DNA of 64,000 nt from Anthoceros angustus (lineage: Eukaryota; Streptophyta; Anthocerotopsida; Anthocerotales; Anthocerotaceae): contig MU008222.1 of NCBI GenBank assembly GCA_010909165.1, forward strand, positions 43,965 to 107,964. Reading direction: 5' to 3'. This document shows positions 21,248 through 32,226 of the stretch, piece after piece. How positions within the stretch are numbered: position 1 is the stretch's first letter; every line of letters begins with the position of its first letter. A model generated the notes under the pieces. The model was not told where the DNA came from. It saw only the letters and a list, made by a program, of their open reading frames with translations, and did not search any database. The position numbers and the translations under genes were made by a program.

Positions 21248-24151
21248 ATGGCGCCCATGTCATCAGCGGTGCTGAAGCTGCACGCGGGCTTGCCCAAGGG
21301 AGCTCGCTTCTTGGGACTGGCTGTGGCTGCGTGCAGGCAGGGATGGGGACACCTGCACAGCGGTCCTGTTGGGACGACCGTCTTGCGAGCTTCCAGGTGA
21401 GGCGTCGTGAACAAGATGCGTGTCGTGTGCATGGGCGCGAGGCTCAAGCCTGAATGAGGATGTGGGTGTAGTGATGCTGCAAGGGCGAAGGGGATGTGGC
21501 CATTGCTGTCCTTGGATGTGGAGGACGTCGAGCAGACGGTGGGGGCATGGGGAGCGAAGCCGAATTGTCCTGTCAAGTACCCCACTCCCGGCAAGGTAGA
21601 CCGTCTGGTTGTGAAGAGGTTTTTCAGTGCGGCTTGCTGTTGTTTGAGTAACCAAGTCTTGAGTGTGGCATGCGGTTTGGGAGGACTTACGCCCTGACAG
21701 TCCCGTCAACGTTGCAGATTTGCAGTGGATGGAGGAGCTGTACGTGCTGCGACTCCCAGCACATTATGTGACGAGGGGTTCGATCGTGAGGCTGTTGGAC
21801 TGTTGGAGCTTTTGGTGCAGCAAGGATGTTCCATTTCCTCGCGGCTCTTTTATCTGTTAGTTCAAGGATGCATCGTGGACAGAGATCTAATAGTGGGCAG
21901 GCGGGTCCATGCCCTTGCCCTTGAGAGTGGGTATGGGTCCAGCTTATTTTTGGCTAATCACTTCATCCGCATGTACGGGTCTGAAGGAAAGTTAGAGGAG
22001 GCTATGCTGCTATTTTCCGAACTCACTGGACCTGACACTTTTTCATGGTCCTACATAATTTTGGCTCATGTTGACAGTGGACATCATAAGCGGGCTATAG
22101 AGCTGTATCAGCAGTTGCGACAATCCACTGTGAAGCCAGACAACCATATTTTTGTCGCTGTCCTCAATGCGTGTGCAAACACTGAAGATTTGGCATCTGG
22201 CAAGCAAGTTCATGTGGACATACTGGGCAGTTTGGCGGAGCTTGATGTGTTTGTTGGCAGCAGCCTGGTAGACATGTATGCAAAATGTAGTAGTGTGCAG
22301 GATGCACGGATCGTTTTTGACTCTGTTCCATCCAGAAATGTGGTGACTTGGAATGTCATGCTTGCAGGCTATGCTCAAGTGGGGCTGGGTGAGGAGGCTC
22401 TTGCTCTCTATGGAGGTATGCAACAACAGGGCATTACTGCTGACCAGGTGACCTTTTTGTCGCTCCTTAAAGCAATTAACGGCATGGGATCTTTACATGA
22501 AGGGAAGGTGCTTCATTCGGAAATCAAAGAACGAGGGTTTGAAGCTGATCAAGCAGTCGGCAGCAGCCTGGTAGACATGTATGTAAGGTGCGGAAGCTTA
22601 GAGGATGCTCGCAGAGTATTTGACAGGTTACCTACAAGAGATGTTGTGACATGGAACGTTATGTTTGCAGGATACGCTCAGCATGCCTTTGGTGAAGAAG
22701 CTCTTACTCTTTACACAAGTATGCAGCAGGAGTTTCACATTCCAGCAGATCGGGTTACATATTTGTGCCTTCTAAAAGCGTGTGCCAGCATTGGAGCTTT
22801 ACAAGCTGGGAAGGAGCTTCATATGCAGATTAAGGGAAAACAGTTGGAGTCGGACAAGGTTGTTGGCAACAGCTTGGTAGACATGTATGTAAAATGTGGC
22901 TGCTTAGAGGATGCACTTCGAGTGTTTTACAGGTTGCCGACAAAAGATACTGTAACATGGACAGCCATGATTGCAGGGTATGCTGAGCAAGGTTTGGACC
23001 AAGAAGCACTTACTCTTTGGGCACGGATGCAACAGGATGGTGGCAATGCACCAGATCGTGTTACGCTTGTGTGCCTTGTGAAAGTATGTGCTAGCGTTGG
23101 TGCTTTGGGTCTGGGGAAGGCTCTTCACTCTCAGATGCAGCAGAAAGGACTGGTGGACACTGATGTGCTTGTAGGCACCAGCCTTGTGGACATGTATGCA
23201 AAATGTGGGAGCCTCCAGTGTGCTCGCAAGGTGTTTGACAGTCTACTGACCAAAAATGTGGTAACATGGAATGCCTTGCTGAATGGTTACAGCCAACACA
23301 ATAATGGCCAAATGACAAGGCAGTGTTTCGCGGAGATGCAGCGGCATGGGGTAAATCCGGATGCTGTTACTTTTCTTTGCCTCCTTGTGGCATGTTGCCG
23401 TGAGGGCCTGGTCTATGAGGGACAGCAGTATTTCAAGATGATGCTGGAAGAGTATGGCATCATGCCAAATGCTTCTCACCTTTCTTGTATAGTTGATCTT
23501 CTTGGGCGGTCAGGGCGCCTGGGTGAGGCGGAAAGTATGTTGCTGTCCATGCCTTTCAATGATGCCATAGGTTGGAGATCTTTGCTGAGTGCTTGCAAAC
23601 TCCACCATGATATTGTGCGTGGAGAGCGATGTTTTGACCGTCTTGTCCAGTTGGATACGCAGGATGCAGCTGCCTACACGCTTATGTCCAACACCTATGC
23701 AGCTGTTGGCAGGTGGGTGGATGTCGATAGGACAGAAAGCCTAAGAAGGGGTGCAGGTGCGTGCAAGAAGCCTGCAAGGGCCTGGATCGAGGTGAAGAAT
23801 GAGGTGCACTCGTTCCTTGTTGGTGAAGAAAGGGATGACATATCCAGGAAGCTCGGGAGTGTGAATCGGCAGTTGGGGGAGGAGGTTTCGAATGTGATAA
23901 GGTCAGTTCCGGAGAGACTCAAGGAAGATGCCTTGTGTGGACACGCTGAGAAACTAGCATTGGCATATGGTCTCCTGAACACTCCCAAGGGTGCAACTTT
24001 GATAGTCACCAAGAATCTTCTTATGTGCTATGACTGTCATGCTGGCACTAAGATCATGTCGAGCACCGAACGGCGAACTATTGTAGTCAGAGATGCCCGC
24101 AGCGTGCATGTATTTGTGGATGGCTCATGTTCGTGCGGGGATCGGCCATAA
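21248..24151 (+). CDS. PPR protein of the DYW:KP class, organelle RNA editing factor
   Basis: Two exons: 21,248-21,396 and 21,718-24,151. The donor ccag/gtgagg and acceptor gttgcag join in phase and give about 860 residues. Exon 1 encodes a 50-residue Ala/Arg/Leu/Gly-rich start with no acidic residue (MAPMSSAVLKLHAG...), like an organelle transit peptide. Exon 2 holds PLS-type PPR repeats (for example GSSLVDMYVRCGSLEDARRV, DVVTWNVMFAGYAQ), then E1/E2. The PG box is KKPARAWIEV (residues 733-742), the KP signature. The DYW deaminase has HAE (792-794) and C-x2-C-H (CYDCH, 820-824) zinc and catalytic motifs and ends CSCGDRP instead of DYW. In the literature KP-type proteins occur in hornworts, lycophytes and ferns and perform U-to-C editing; function here is inferred from that. 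The reading frame is intact. An in-frame ATG at 21,188 would add 20 residues. Confidence 0.92.
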
Positions 24152-24681
24152 GCTTTATGGTGGCACAGTGAATTGTTTGACAGGATGCAGAAAGTGAAGC
24201 CTATTTCTGGAGAAACACGCGCAAGTACGGTAGCTGCAATACGAACAACACCCTGCTTACCGGTGACCCACGCGCCCGGAAGGAAAGCAGCCACCGCTGC
24301 GAAATACCTGCCATGCCTGCCAAAGCAGAGCTACTCTTGCCTCCTCCACGACACTGATTTATGCTGGAGATTTCCCGCCTCCTCAACGGGTCTCATCTAT
24401 GCTGGAGACCCCAAGCAGAGGATGCAGAACCTGCGTGAGACCTTGTATCCACTCTCGTCTACCGTAGACAAATCCGCGCACCAACTTCCTGCAGCCGTTC
24501 GCCGAAAATTGGTAGCCGGCATGCTTACAGCGCAAGAAAGAAGAGAAAGGAGATGCTGTCGCAGAGTTGGCAATTTTGATCAACAATTCTGGGGAAGTTT
24601 TGATGCCCACAACTCGGAAGCTCTCCGTGAAAAAGAACTCCCAAGTTGAGGACTGTTCACGAAACTTGAGCTGAAAATTGC
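24152..24681. other. Convergent spacer between PPR and NSE3 genes
   Basis: Holds the 3' UTRs. A 158-residue plus-strand frame (24,173-24,649) has no family resemblance and overlaps antisense frames, so it is not annotated as a gene. Confidence 0.5.
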
Positions 24682-25736
24682 TCATCCATTCTTTGTGACC
24701 TTGCAGCCACAATATGTGAGGCAGGTTAAAAGTTAGCCAGACATAAGACACCTAATAACAGCGTTTAAGAGTCGAGGTTCACTCACCGAATCAATGAATT
24801 TCGCCACCCTTGCCTGCACCTGCTTGTCTAGAGCCTTCTCAGCTAGCTCGTAAGTCACGATCTCATTCTCCCCGCCCACAGGCTTTGGTCTCTGGACGTA
24901 CCTGGCAAGGAAGCGCTGGGTGAGCGGAATTAGTACTTGAACAGTCAGCAAGGGAAGGACGGAATGTTGAAGTTACCTTTGCTTCACCGCTGTGTCCAGG
25001 GCATCCCTGATGTTCCCAAACACTGGATGTTCTGTACGTTCCGCTATACCTAGTTTGTTGAGGTGGTAGAACAGTACGTCTGCACATTGGATCCAAGTTA
25101 ACAAGGGAAGGCGATGATAGGCACCAACATGATAATTTGTTCCAAGCCTTCGGCCAGTACCAATCGTGTGCAAAGGTGCAGCACCACCTCACCTTCAGTG
25201 ACATTCTCTCCTGCGAGCTGAAGGATGCCTAGGAGGACAATGGTGAAACCGAGCACCGCCGCAGTCTCCTTTGTCTCCACGTACTGCTTTCGAAGATCTT
25301 CAGGAACGGTGCTTTGCAAGACATACTTTTCCTCCCCAGCGGCAGCATCCGCCGTTGGAGGCCTATCCAGTGCCTTGAGCTCGAGTCCGAAAGTGGCGGT
25401 AAGCTTTCTCTTGGCTAACTCGATGATCAGAGAAGGAAGACCCCTCTGCTTGTAGTTTTCTGTGACTAACAGTGTAAGCTCTCTCCGCTTGATGGGGACA
25501 CCAGGGTGTTGATGGTTCTTGAACAGCACGTGGCGCACCACCTCCGCTGTCAGCTTAGCAGTCTCCTGCACCATTTGGCATGCCCACCAGGTTAAGCCTG
25601 CTTCCTGCCACGCCCCCGAACGTAGATGCCAAGCGAGTAAACCAACCTCGTCCGTAATCCCTGCCTGCGAGGCAGTCTCCCCATCATCTGCCTGTCCTTG
25701 CGACGCGGGCGAGGCTTCCCTCCGGCCCCTGGGCAT
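24682..25736 (-). CDS. NSE3: NSE3 / MAGE-domain subunit of the SMC5/6 complex
   Basis: Minus strand. Exons 25,736-25,193; 25,079-24,977; 24,901-24,787; and a short 24,699-24,682 (VTKNG then stop), or read-through of exon 3 to a stop at 24,733. All junctions are GT-AG and phases agree. The product is about 259 (or 271) residues. MAGE winged-helix motifs: AEVVRHVLFKNHQHPGVPIK, LPSLIIELAKRKLTATFGLE, TAAVLGFTIVLLGILQLAG, then HPVFGNIRDALDTAVKQR and YELAEKALDKQVQARV. An in-frame TAG lies just before the ATG at 25,736. NSE3 pairs with NSE1 and NSE4 in the SMC5/6 complex for DNA repair and chromosome maintenance in the nucleus. The first exon and promoter are duplicated just upstream (26.5-27.1 kb). 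Confidence 0.9.
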
Positions 25737-26110
25737 CGCCTCCTTCGACTGTTCTATGAGCCCAGAAGTGTGAGGCCCGAAGCAGCCCGGTTGGAAATGT
25801 CTTCAGCCTCTACCTTCCGGCAACAACGAGAGAAGCACGGACCAAGGCAAGCTGGAACATCGCTGGGACTCGACTAGGTGGACTAATCATGCTAGAGGTG
25901 CAAACCAATTTTCCTTTTCGTGGCGGGGAGCGGGAATATCGGACTGGAAACTGGTTATAGACAAATAAAAAGGAGGACCCACATTGAGTTTTCTTTCCAA
26001 TGGAAGAACTATTTTTATTGAGAATAAAAACGATGGGAAGAAGTCCATTCAAACGGGACAACCAAAAAGGATCGAGGACAGGTCCAGGTGAAAATGAGCA
26101 AATAAGCTCT

Positions 26111-26872
26111 TTACCGAAAGGTACCTAATGCTCCTAAAACATCATAAGCAGGAAGAATAAAGAGCACAAACCACGGAGGAAGAGGAAGAAGGGTCACCAG
26201 AGTTGCCGCCTCGTGGAGAATCGCCATCGAGAGGGCCCTTTGGAGGGCGATGGAGACGTGCTGTTGGAAGTAGGCCGTGAAGTAAGAAAGGGACAGCCCT
26301 GTGCCATGCCGACGGGCATGGTAGGATTTGGCACAGGACTTGAGAAATTTATTTAAGTCCTCGGCCATTGCCCCGTACGTTTCGAGAGCCGGTGGATAAG
26401 AAGGTGGCCCACTTGCAGCCCGTTGTACTTCCCGATCTTGAGGGTCGCAGCCCAATGACCCAACCATGGCGATTGGTGATGACCTAATCCGAAATGGTTT
26501 TGCGAGCCGGTTCAGACCAAGACGTCGCCACGAAACTCGATCATGGACAAGGTGCAGCACCACCTCACCTTCAGTGACATTCTCTCCTGCGAGCTGAAGG
26601 ATGCCTAGGAGGACAATGGTGAAACCGAGCACCGCCGCAGTCTCCTTTGTCTCCACGTACTGCTTTCGAAGATCTTCAGGAACGGTGCTTTGCAAGACAT
26701 ACTTTTCCTCCCCAGCGGCAGCATCCGCCGTTGGAGGCCTATCCAGTGCCTTGAGCTCGAGTCCGAAAGTGGCGGTAAGCTTTCTCTTGGCTAACTCGAT
26801 GATCAGAGAGGAAGACCCCTCTGCTTGTAGTTTTCTGTGACTAACAGTGTAAGCTCCGCTTGATGGGGACAC
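26111..26872 (-). other. Chimeric ORF: MAGE segment fused to retrotransposon C-terminus
   Basis: A 253-residue open frame. Residues from about 20 to 107 are the NSE3 MAGE segment (SLIIELAKRKLTATFGLE to ENVTEGEVVL). After the tandem-duplication junction at about 26,549 it continues in frame into the C-terminal part of the R2-like element (KFLKSCAKSYHARRHGTG and ALQRALSMAILHEAATL). Its N-terminus is out of frame with NSE3. No evidence that it is expressed; the splice donor at the end of the NSE3 segment would normally remove the fusion. Confidence 0.6.
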
Positions 26873-27106
26873 CAGGGTGTTGATGGTTCTTGAACAGCAC
26901 GTGGCGCACCACCTCCGCTGTCAGCTTAGCAGTCTCCTGCACCATTTGGCATGCCCACCAGGTTAAGCCTGCTTCCTGCCACGCCCCCGAACGTAGATGC
27001 CAAGCAGGTAAACCAACCTCGTCCGTAATCCCTGCCTGCGAGGCAGTCTCCCCATCATCTGCCTGTCCTTGCGACGCGGGCGAGGCTTCCTCCGGCCCCT
27101 GGGCAT
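26569..27106 (-). pseudogene. Truncated second copy of NSE3 exon 1
   Basis: Corresponds to 25,193-25,736 but is 6 bp shorter owing to three separate deletions (1, 4 and 1 bp), so the frame is disturbed in its middle though restored overall. Exons 2-4 are absent downstream; instead the sequence runs through the duplicated splice donor (GAAG/GTGAGG) into retrotransposon DNA. The copied upstream region (27,107-27,480) could still act as a promoter. Confidence 0.88.
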
Positions 27107-27479
27107 CGCCTCCTTCGACTGTTCTATGAGCCCAGAAGTGTGAGGCCCGAAGCAGCCCGGTTGGAAATGTCTTCAGCCTCTACCTTCCGGCAACAACGAG
27201 AGAAGCACGGACCAAGGCAAGCTGGAACATCGCTGGGACTCGACTAGGTGGACTAATCATGCTAGAGGTGCAAACCAATTTTCCTTTTCGTGGCGGGGAG
27301 CGGGAATATCGGACTGGAAACTGGTTATAGACAAATAAAAAGGAGGACCCACATTGAGTTTTCTTTCCAATGGAAGAACTATTTTTATTGAGAATAAAAA
27401 CGATGGGAAGAAGTCCATTCAAACGGGACAACCAAAAAGGATCGAGGACAGGTCCAGGTGAAAATGAGCAAATAAGCTC

Positions 27480-28700
27480 TTTACCGAAAGGTACCTAATG
27501 CTCCTAAAACATCATAAGCAGGAAGAATAAAGAGCCTGCAAACCACGGAGGAAGAGGAAGAAGGGTCACCTAGAGTTGCCGCCTCGTGGAGAATCGCCAT
27601 CGAGAGGGCCCTTTGGAGGGCGATGGAGACGTGCTGTTGGAAGTAGGCCGTGAAGTAAGAAAGGGACAGCCCTGTGCCATGCCGACGGGCATGGTAGGAT
27701 TTGGCACAGGACTTGAGAAATTTATTTAAGTCCTCGGCCATTGCCCCGTACGTTTCGAGAGCCAGCGGGATAAGAAGGTGGCCCACTTGCAGCCCGTTGT
27801 ACTTCCTGATCTTGAGGGTCGCAGCCCCAGCAGCAGCCCAACCATGGCAGTTGGTGATGACCTAATCCGAAATGGTTTTGCGAGGGTCGAATCAGACGCC
27901 CGAAACTGATCGCCAGCGGACAAGTGCAGTCAGCCGGAGGGAGCAACCTGTACGAAGAGTGTACCCCCGCTCCTTCCAGGCCATGTAACCACTTTTGCGA
28001 GCGATGTCAAGTGGCGATGCACTGACCCCCATGGGGACAACGAGCAAGGTGCACCCCGGAGTCATCAAGGGCAAAGCCACACTCGCAGGTGAGGAGAGAA
28101 GACGCCACAGGCTGGAGCAGGCCAAGACGGAATCGCATCATAGTGGTAAAGGTGGTTGGTGCGATGACAACACCTCGTATGCATGGGCGAGCCAGAAGCC
28201 AAGCACCTGCCCCCATACCAGAACAAGAGTGAAGCCGAGTCCTTGTGGACTTAGGGATGGAGGGGTCCATGAGGATAGACTGGAAAGCCTGGCCCAGTTG
28301 CTTCTCAAGTAGCGATGCCTGCAACCCCCTAAAACCATCAGTGATGAAGGTCGAAAAAGGAGGTAGTTCCTACTGAGCGTCCTCAAAAAGCATGTCCCTG
28401 GCCTGCCTCAAGGAAATTTGGAGGGGGAGATTCCCTCCTCCACGTCGAAAATGAGGTCCTCCAAAAAAGGCATGTCTTGAAGGATGAAACGAGAGACCAC
28501 TGTAGGGGTTGAAAGAGCCCAACTGCCTAAGAAAGCTGCCGGGGAAGAAATCTCTTGTGAAAGTAGGCCAGTGCCCCCAAATTGCACTGGCACGAACGCT
28601 TGCCAGCAGGCTAAACCGCCTGTTGGGCACTCGAAAGCCCTTGGGCCCATGATGTCCCCCAGAGTATCCATAATCTTCATATCAAACCCCTACAGCTGAG
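27480..28700 (-). pseudogene. 5'-truncated R2-like non-LTR retrotransposon
   Basis: Minus strand, in normal order: RT C-terminal part at 28,680-28,408 (KIMDTLGDIMG, LACWQAFVPVQFGGTGLLS, SPAAFLGSWALS), the Cys/His cluster at 28,125-28,007 (CECGFALDDSGVH, CPHGG), and the C-terminal tail at 27,786-27,481 (KFLKSCAKSYHARRHGTG). The endonuclease core around 27,900-28,000 is frameshifted and partly lost. The element begins abruptly near 28,700, consistent with 5' truncation during target-primed reverse transcription. A related copy at 16.5-17.9 kb helped assign it. Confidence 0.75.
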
Positions 28701-29787
28701 AGAGGAGGACTGAAGTAAACCCGAATTGATGTTTGTGGGTTTGCCGCTACAACTAGCTCCAAATTCATATATCTCCAATAGTAAATGGGTTAAGCACTTT
28801 CAAAAGAAAATTCAGTCTCAATTATAAATCAACTTGTTGCTTGCTAAAATTCAAAAAAACAAGCCACCAAATATTTAGCTTATTCCGGTGACAAATATAT
28901 TTCTAACAAATCGCAAGAAAAAGATATATATTTCTAATGAAGTATAGTTTATTATTTTAATAGGTCTTGTACGAACTACATTATCGTCCTTGTAACAAGC
29001 ATAACTATAGGAGATACGTATGTGCTACCTAAGGTGGATCCAGCTGTCACAAAACCTGGCCACTCCCACACTCCGGCCTCCCCCGCCCTCTCTCACTCGC
29101 CGTTGCAGCACCCTCCCGCGCTCACCACCGCAGCACCCTCCCGCGTTCGCCGCCGTAGCACCCTTCTACACAGGCTGAAGAATTTTGAAAAAAAAAAAAA
29201 AGGTCCTAAGCCCTAAAACATACCCATCCCCTGATGTAAGGCCCTTCGGATCACTTGTAAAAGCTAGGCCACTTGTTGTAAAAGCCCTCCAGGTGATATA
29301 TTTCCTGGAGCCCTCCGCGATACTGAACTAAATTAAATAAATGATAACAAATTATATAAGTTAAATCATTAAAAAAACTGCGATGTTGGGGGTGCTGAAT
29401 ATGGCATACTGTTCTTGTCACCTCGCAATGGGTATGTGTGAACATATTTTTTTCATACATTATTCACATCTTTCCAAGGGCATCGTGTAGATCCCTCAGT
29501 ATTCCACTAGACTAGATCAGTTCGGAGACACCCATATGCCACAAAAACATTTCTGGTCATTCATCGTCCACCCTTGTGCGCCGATCTTGTCTATGCCACT
29601 TGTTTTTCTTTTGCCCTAACACCCAATATATTTAGTGTATGTTGTGATGGTTATGGAGGAGCCAATTCAGCTGTGACATTGGTGCACCTCAATCTGTGTG
29701 CTTAGAGTGCAGCATCACGAGGATCTCCAGGCTTTGAGGAGGCTTGAGGCAGCCCTGTGCTTTTGATGAGGCTTGAGGCCAGCTCGT
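28701..29787. other. Unit 1 of large tandem repeat, left part, no gene
   Basis: AT-rich DNA without coding signal. From 28,753 it belongs to the 1.75-kb tandem unit. It includes an A-run near 29,190. Confidence 0.5.
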
Positions 29788-29937
29788 GTGGGCGTGGAGA
29801 GCGGTGGCAAGCCACCCGTGGGCATGGAGAGCGGTGGCAAGCCACCCGTGGGCATGGAGAGGGGTGGCAAGCCACCCATGGGCATGGAGAGCACTGGCAA
29901 GCCACCCGTGGGCGTGGAGAGCGGTGGCAAGCCTGCT
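29788..29937. repeat. 30-bp minisatellite, 5 units
   Basis: Five units of gtgggcatggagagcggtgg plus caagccaccc. The 30-bp period is divisible by three, so frames stay open on both strands (for example the plus-strand unit V-G-M-E-S-G-G-K-P-P). Confidence 0.95.
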
Positions 29938-31509
29938 CGCAGCTTGCAAGCTGCGATCGCGCATGACCACACCTTTGTGCATCACGCAACTCCAAACCCT
30001 AAAAAAGGACCTTTCCCAGGCGAAGGCTATGCATAGAGCCACCATCAAATGCTTTAAGCAAAGACTGGATAAGCGTTAGCTTGCGGATGCTTTGGCTCTA
30101 GCACCTTGTTAGAGCCCACCCAAGAAGCTTCAACTTTGGCTGCTTTTTTACTTGGTGGGGGGTCCTTCTCTCCATCGAACCCCGACAAAAACATTCTTAT
30201 ATCACTCGGTAACCATAACGATATACAAGCGAAGGACCCATAGCGGATGTCGCCATGACGATATACAAACCAAGGACCCATAGCGGATATGTCATGGTTG
30301 TGTTTAGGAATGTTTTCATGTCATATGCGGGCGAAATACACAACCCTAAAAAATGGGGAGATCAGTTAGTGCGCCATAGTTGAAAGCTAGTTTGCGGACA
30401 TACAATACATTATTAGAAAACTTAAGTAGTGTTAAGTCGCCTTGACTTAACGGGTCCATGCACATCTATCTATGCACACAAAAACTCGCGATGAGACAAT
30501 AGCTTCTAGCTCCAAATTCATATATCTCCAATAGTAAATGGGTTAAGCACTTTCAAAAGAAAATTCAGTCTCAATTATAAATCAACTTGTTGCTTGCTAA
30601 AATTCAAAAAAACAAGCCACCAAATATTTAGCTTATTAGGTGACAAATATATTTCTAACAAATCGCAAGAAAAGATATATATTTCTAATGAAGTATAGTT
30701 TATTATTTTAATAGGTCTTGTACGAACTACATTATCGTCCTTGTAACAAGCATAACTATAGGAGATACGTATGTGCTACCTAAGGTGGATCCATTTGTCA
30801 CAAAAACACAGCCACTCCACACCCCGGCCTCCCGCCTCTCACTCGCCGTAGCACCCTCCCGCTCACCACCGCAGCACCCTCCCGCGTTCGCCGTAGCACC
30901 CTTCTACACAGTCAAGAATTTTGAAAAAAAAAAAGGTCCTAAGCCCTAAAACATACCCATCCCACGATGTAAGGCCCTTGGATCACTTGTAAAAGCTAGG
31001 CCACTTGTTGTAAAAGCCCTCCGTGATATATTTCGGAGCCCTCCGATCTTGAACTAAATTAAATAAATGATAACAAATTATATAAGTTAAATCATTAAAA
31101 AACTGCGATGTTGGGGGTGCTGAATATGGCATCATCGTTCTTGTCACCTCGCAATGGGTATGTGTGAACATATTTTTTCATACATTATTCACATCTTTCC
31201 AAGGGCATCGTGTAGATCCCTCGATTCCACTAGACTAGATCGTTCGGAGACACCCATATGCCACAAAAACATTTACGGTCATTCATCGTCCACCCTTGTG
31301 CTCGATCTTGTCTATGCCACTTGTTTTCTTTTGCCCTAACACCCAATATATTTAGTGTATGTTGTGATGGTTATGGAGGAGCCAATTCAGCTGTGACATT
31401 GGTGCACCTCAATCTGTGTGCTTAGAGTGCAGCATCACGAGGATCTCCAGGCTTTGAGGAGGCTTGAGGCAGCTTTCCAGGCTTTTGATGAGGCTTGAGG
31501 CCAGCTCGT

Positions 31510-31659
31510 GTGGGCGTGGAGAGCGGTGGCAAGCCACCCGTGGGCATGGAGAGCGGTGGCAAGCCACCCGTGGGCATGGAGAGGGGTGGCAAGCCACCCA
31601 TGGGCATGGAGAGCACTGGCAAGCCACCCGTGGGCGTGGAGAGCGGTGGCAAGCCTGCT
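31510..31659. repeat. 30-bp minisatellite, second tract
   Basis: Same five-unit array as at 29,788, carried by the second large tandem unit. The two arrays appear identical through all five units, while surrounding DNA has indels. Confidence 0.95.
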
Positions 31660-32226
31660 CGCAGCTTGCAAGCTGCGATCGCGCATGACCACACCTTTGT
31701 GCATCACGCAACTCCAAACCCTAAAAGGACCTTTCCTTAAGGCTATGCATAGAGCCACCATCAAATGCTTTAAGCAAAGGCGGATAAGCGTATTATGGAT
31801 GCTTTGGCTCTAGCACCTTGTTAGAGCCCACCCAAGAAGCTTCAACTTTGGCTGCTTTTACTTGGTGGGGGTCCTTCTCCATCGAACCCCCAGACAAAAA
31901 CATTCTTATATCACTCGGTAACCATAACGATATACAAACTGAAGGACCCATAGCGGATGTCGTCATGACGATATACAAACTGAAGGACCCATAGCGGATG
32001 TCGTCATGGTTGTGTTTAGGAATGTTTTCATGTCATATGCGGCAGGAAATACACAACCCTAAAAAAAATGGGGAGATCAGATTGGTACGCCATAGTTGAA
32101 AGCTAGTTTGCGGACATACAATACATTATTAGAAAACTTAAGTAGTGTTAAGTCTGCCTTGACTTAACGGGGTCCATGCACATCTATCTATGCACACAAA
32201 AAACCTGTGAGATGAGACAATAGCTT

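Larger units (their letters stand above)
25173..27922. repeat. Tandem 1.38-kb duplication of NSE3 5' end plus retrotransposon fragment
   Basis: The string aaggtgcagcacc occurs at 25,173 and 26,549, and the following 1,376 bp are repeated almost exactly up to about 27,922. Each unit holds NSE3 exon 1, its upstream region and about 445 bp of R2-like retrotransposon end. The left join lies in NSE3 intron 1, the right within the retrotransposon (ggacaag/gtgcag microhomology). Copies differ by a few small indels. Confidence 0.93.
28753..32226. repeat. Two tandem ~1.74-kb direct repeats
   Basis: ctagctccaaattcatat starts at 28,753 and 30,506; the second unit ends near 32,226 where ctagct recurs. 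Units are about 1,753 and 1,721 bp. Both hold a 30-bp minisatellite and a duplicated acgatatacaaac...ggacccatagcggatgtc stretch. Differences are concentrated in short indels at C-H-G or CG sites. The distal part recurs a third time at 32,525-33,166. Confidence 0.9.

Noticed and set aside
22043-22426. A 127-residue minus-strand frame opposite the KP-type PPR gene
   Set aside because: Also an antisense shadow of PPR repeats, without independent features.
24173-24649. A 158-residue frame after the KP-type PPR gene
   Set aside because: Lies in the convergent 3' spacer, overlaps antisense frames and the NSE3 3' end, and resembles no family.
25810-26061. An 83-residue minus-strand frame upstream of NSE3, identical at 27,180-27,431
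   Set aside because: Its identity in both places is explained by the tandem duplication; composition and lack of family match favour promoter or 5' UTR sequence.
29689-30079. Overlapping 70-119-residue frames on both strands over the 30-bp minisatellite
   Set aside because: They follow from a stop-free repeat unit whose length is a multiple of three; no start context, splice sites or family match supports a gene.
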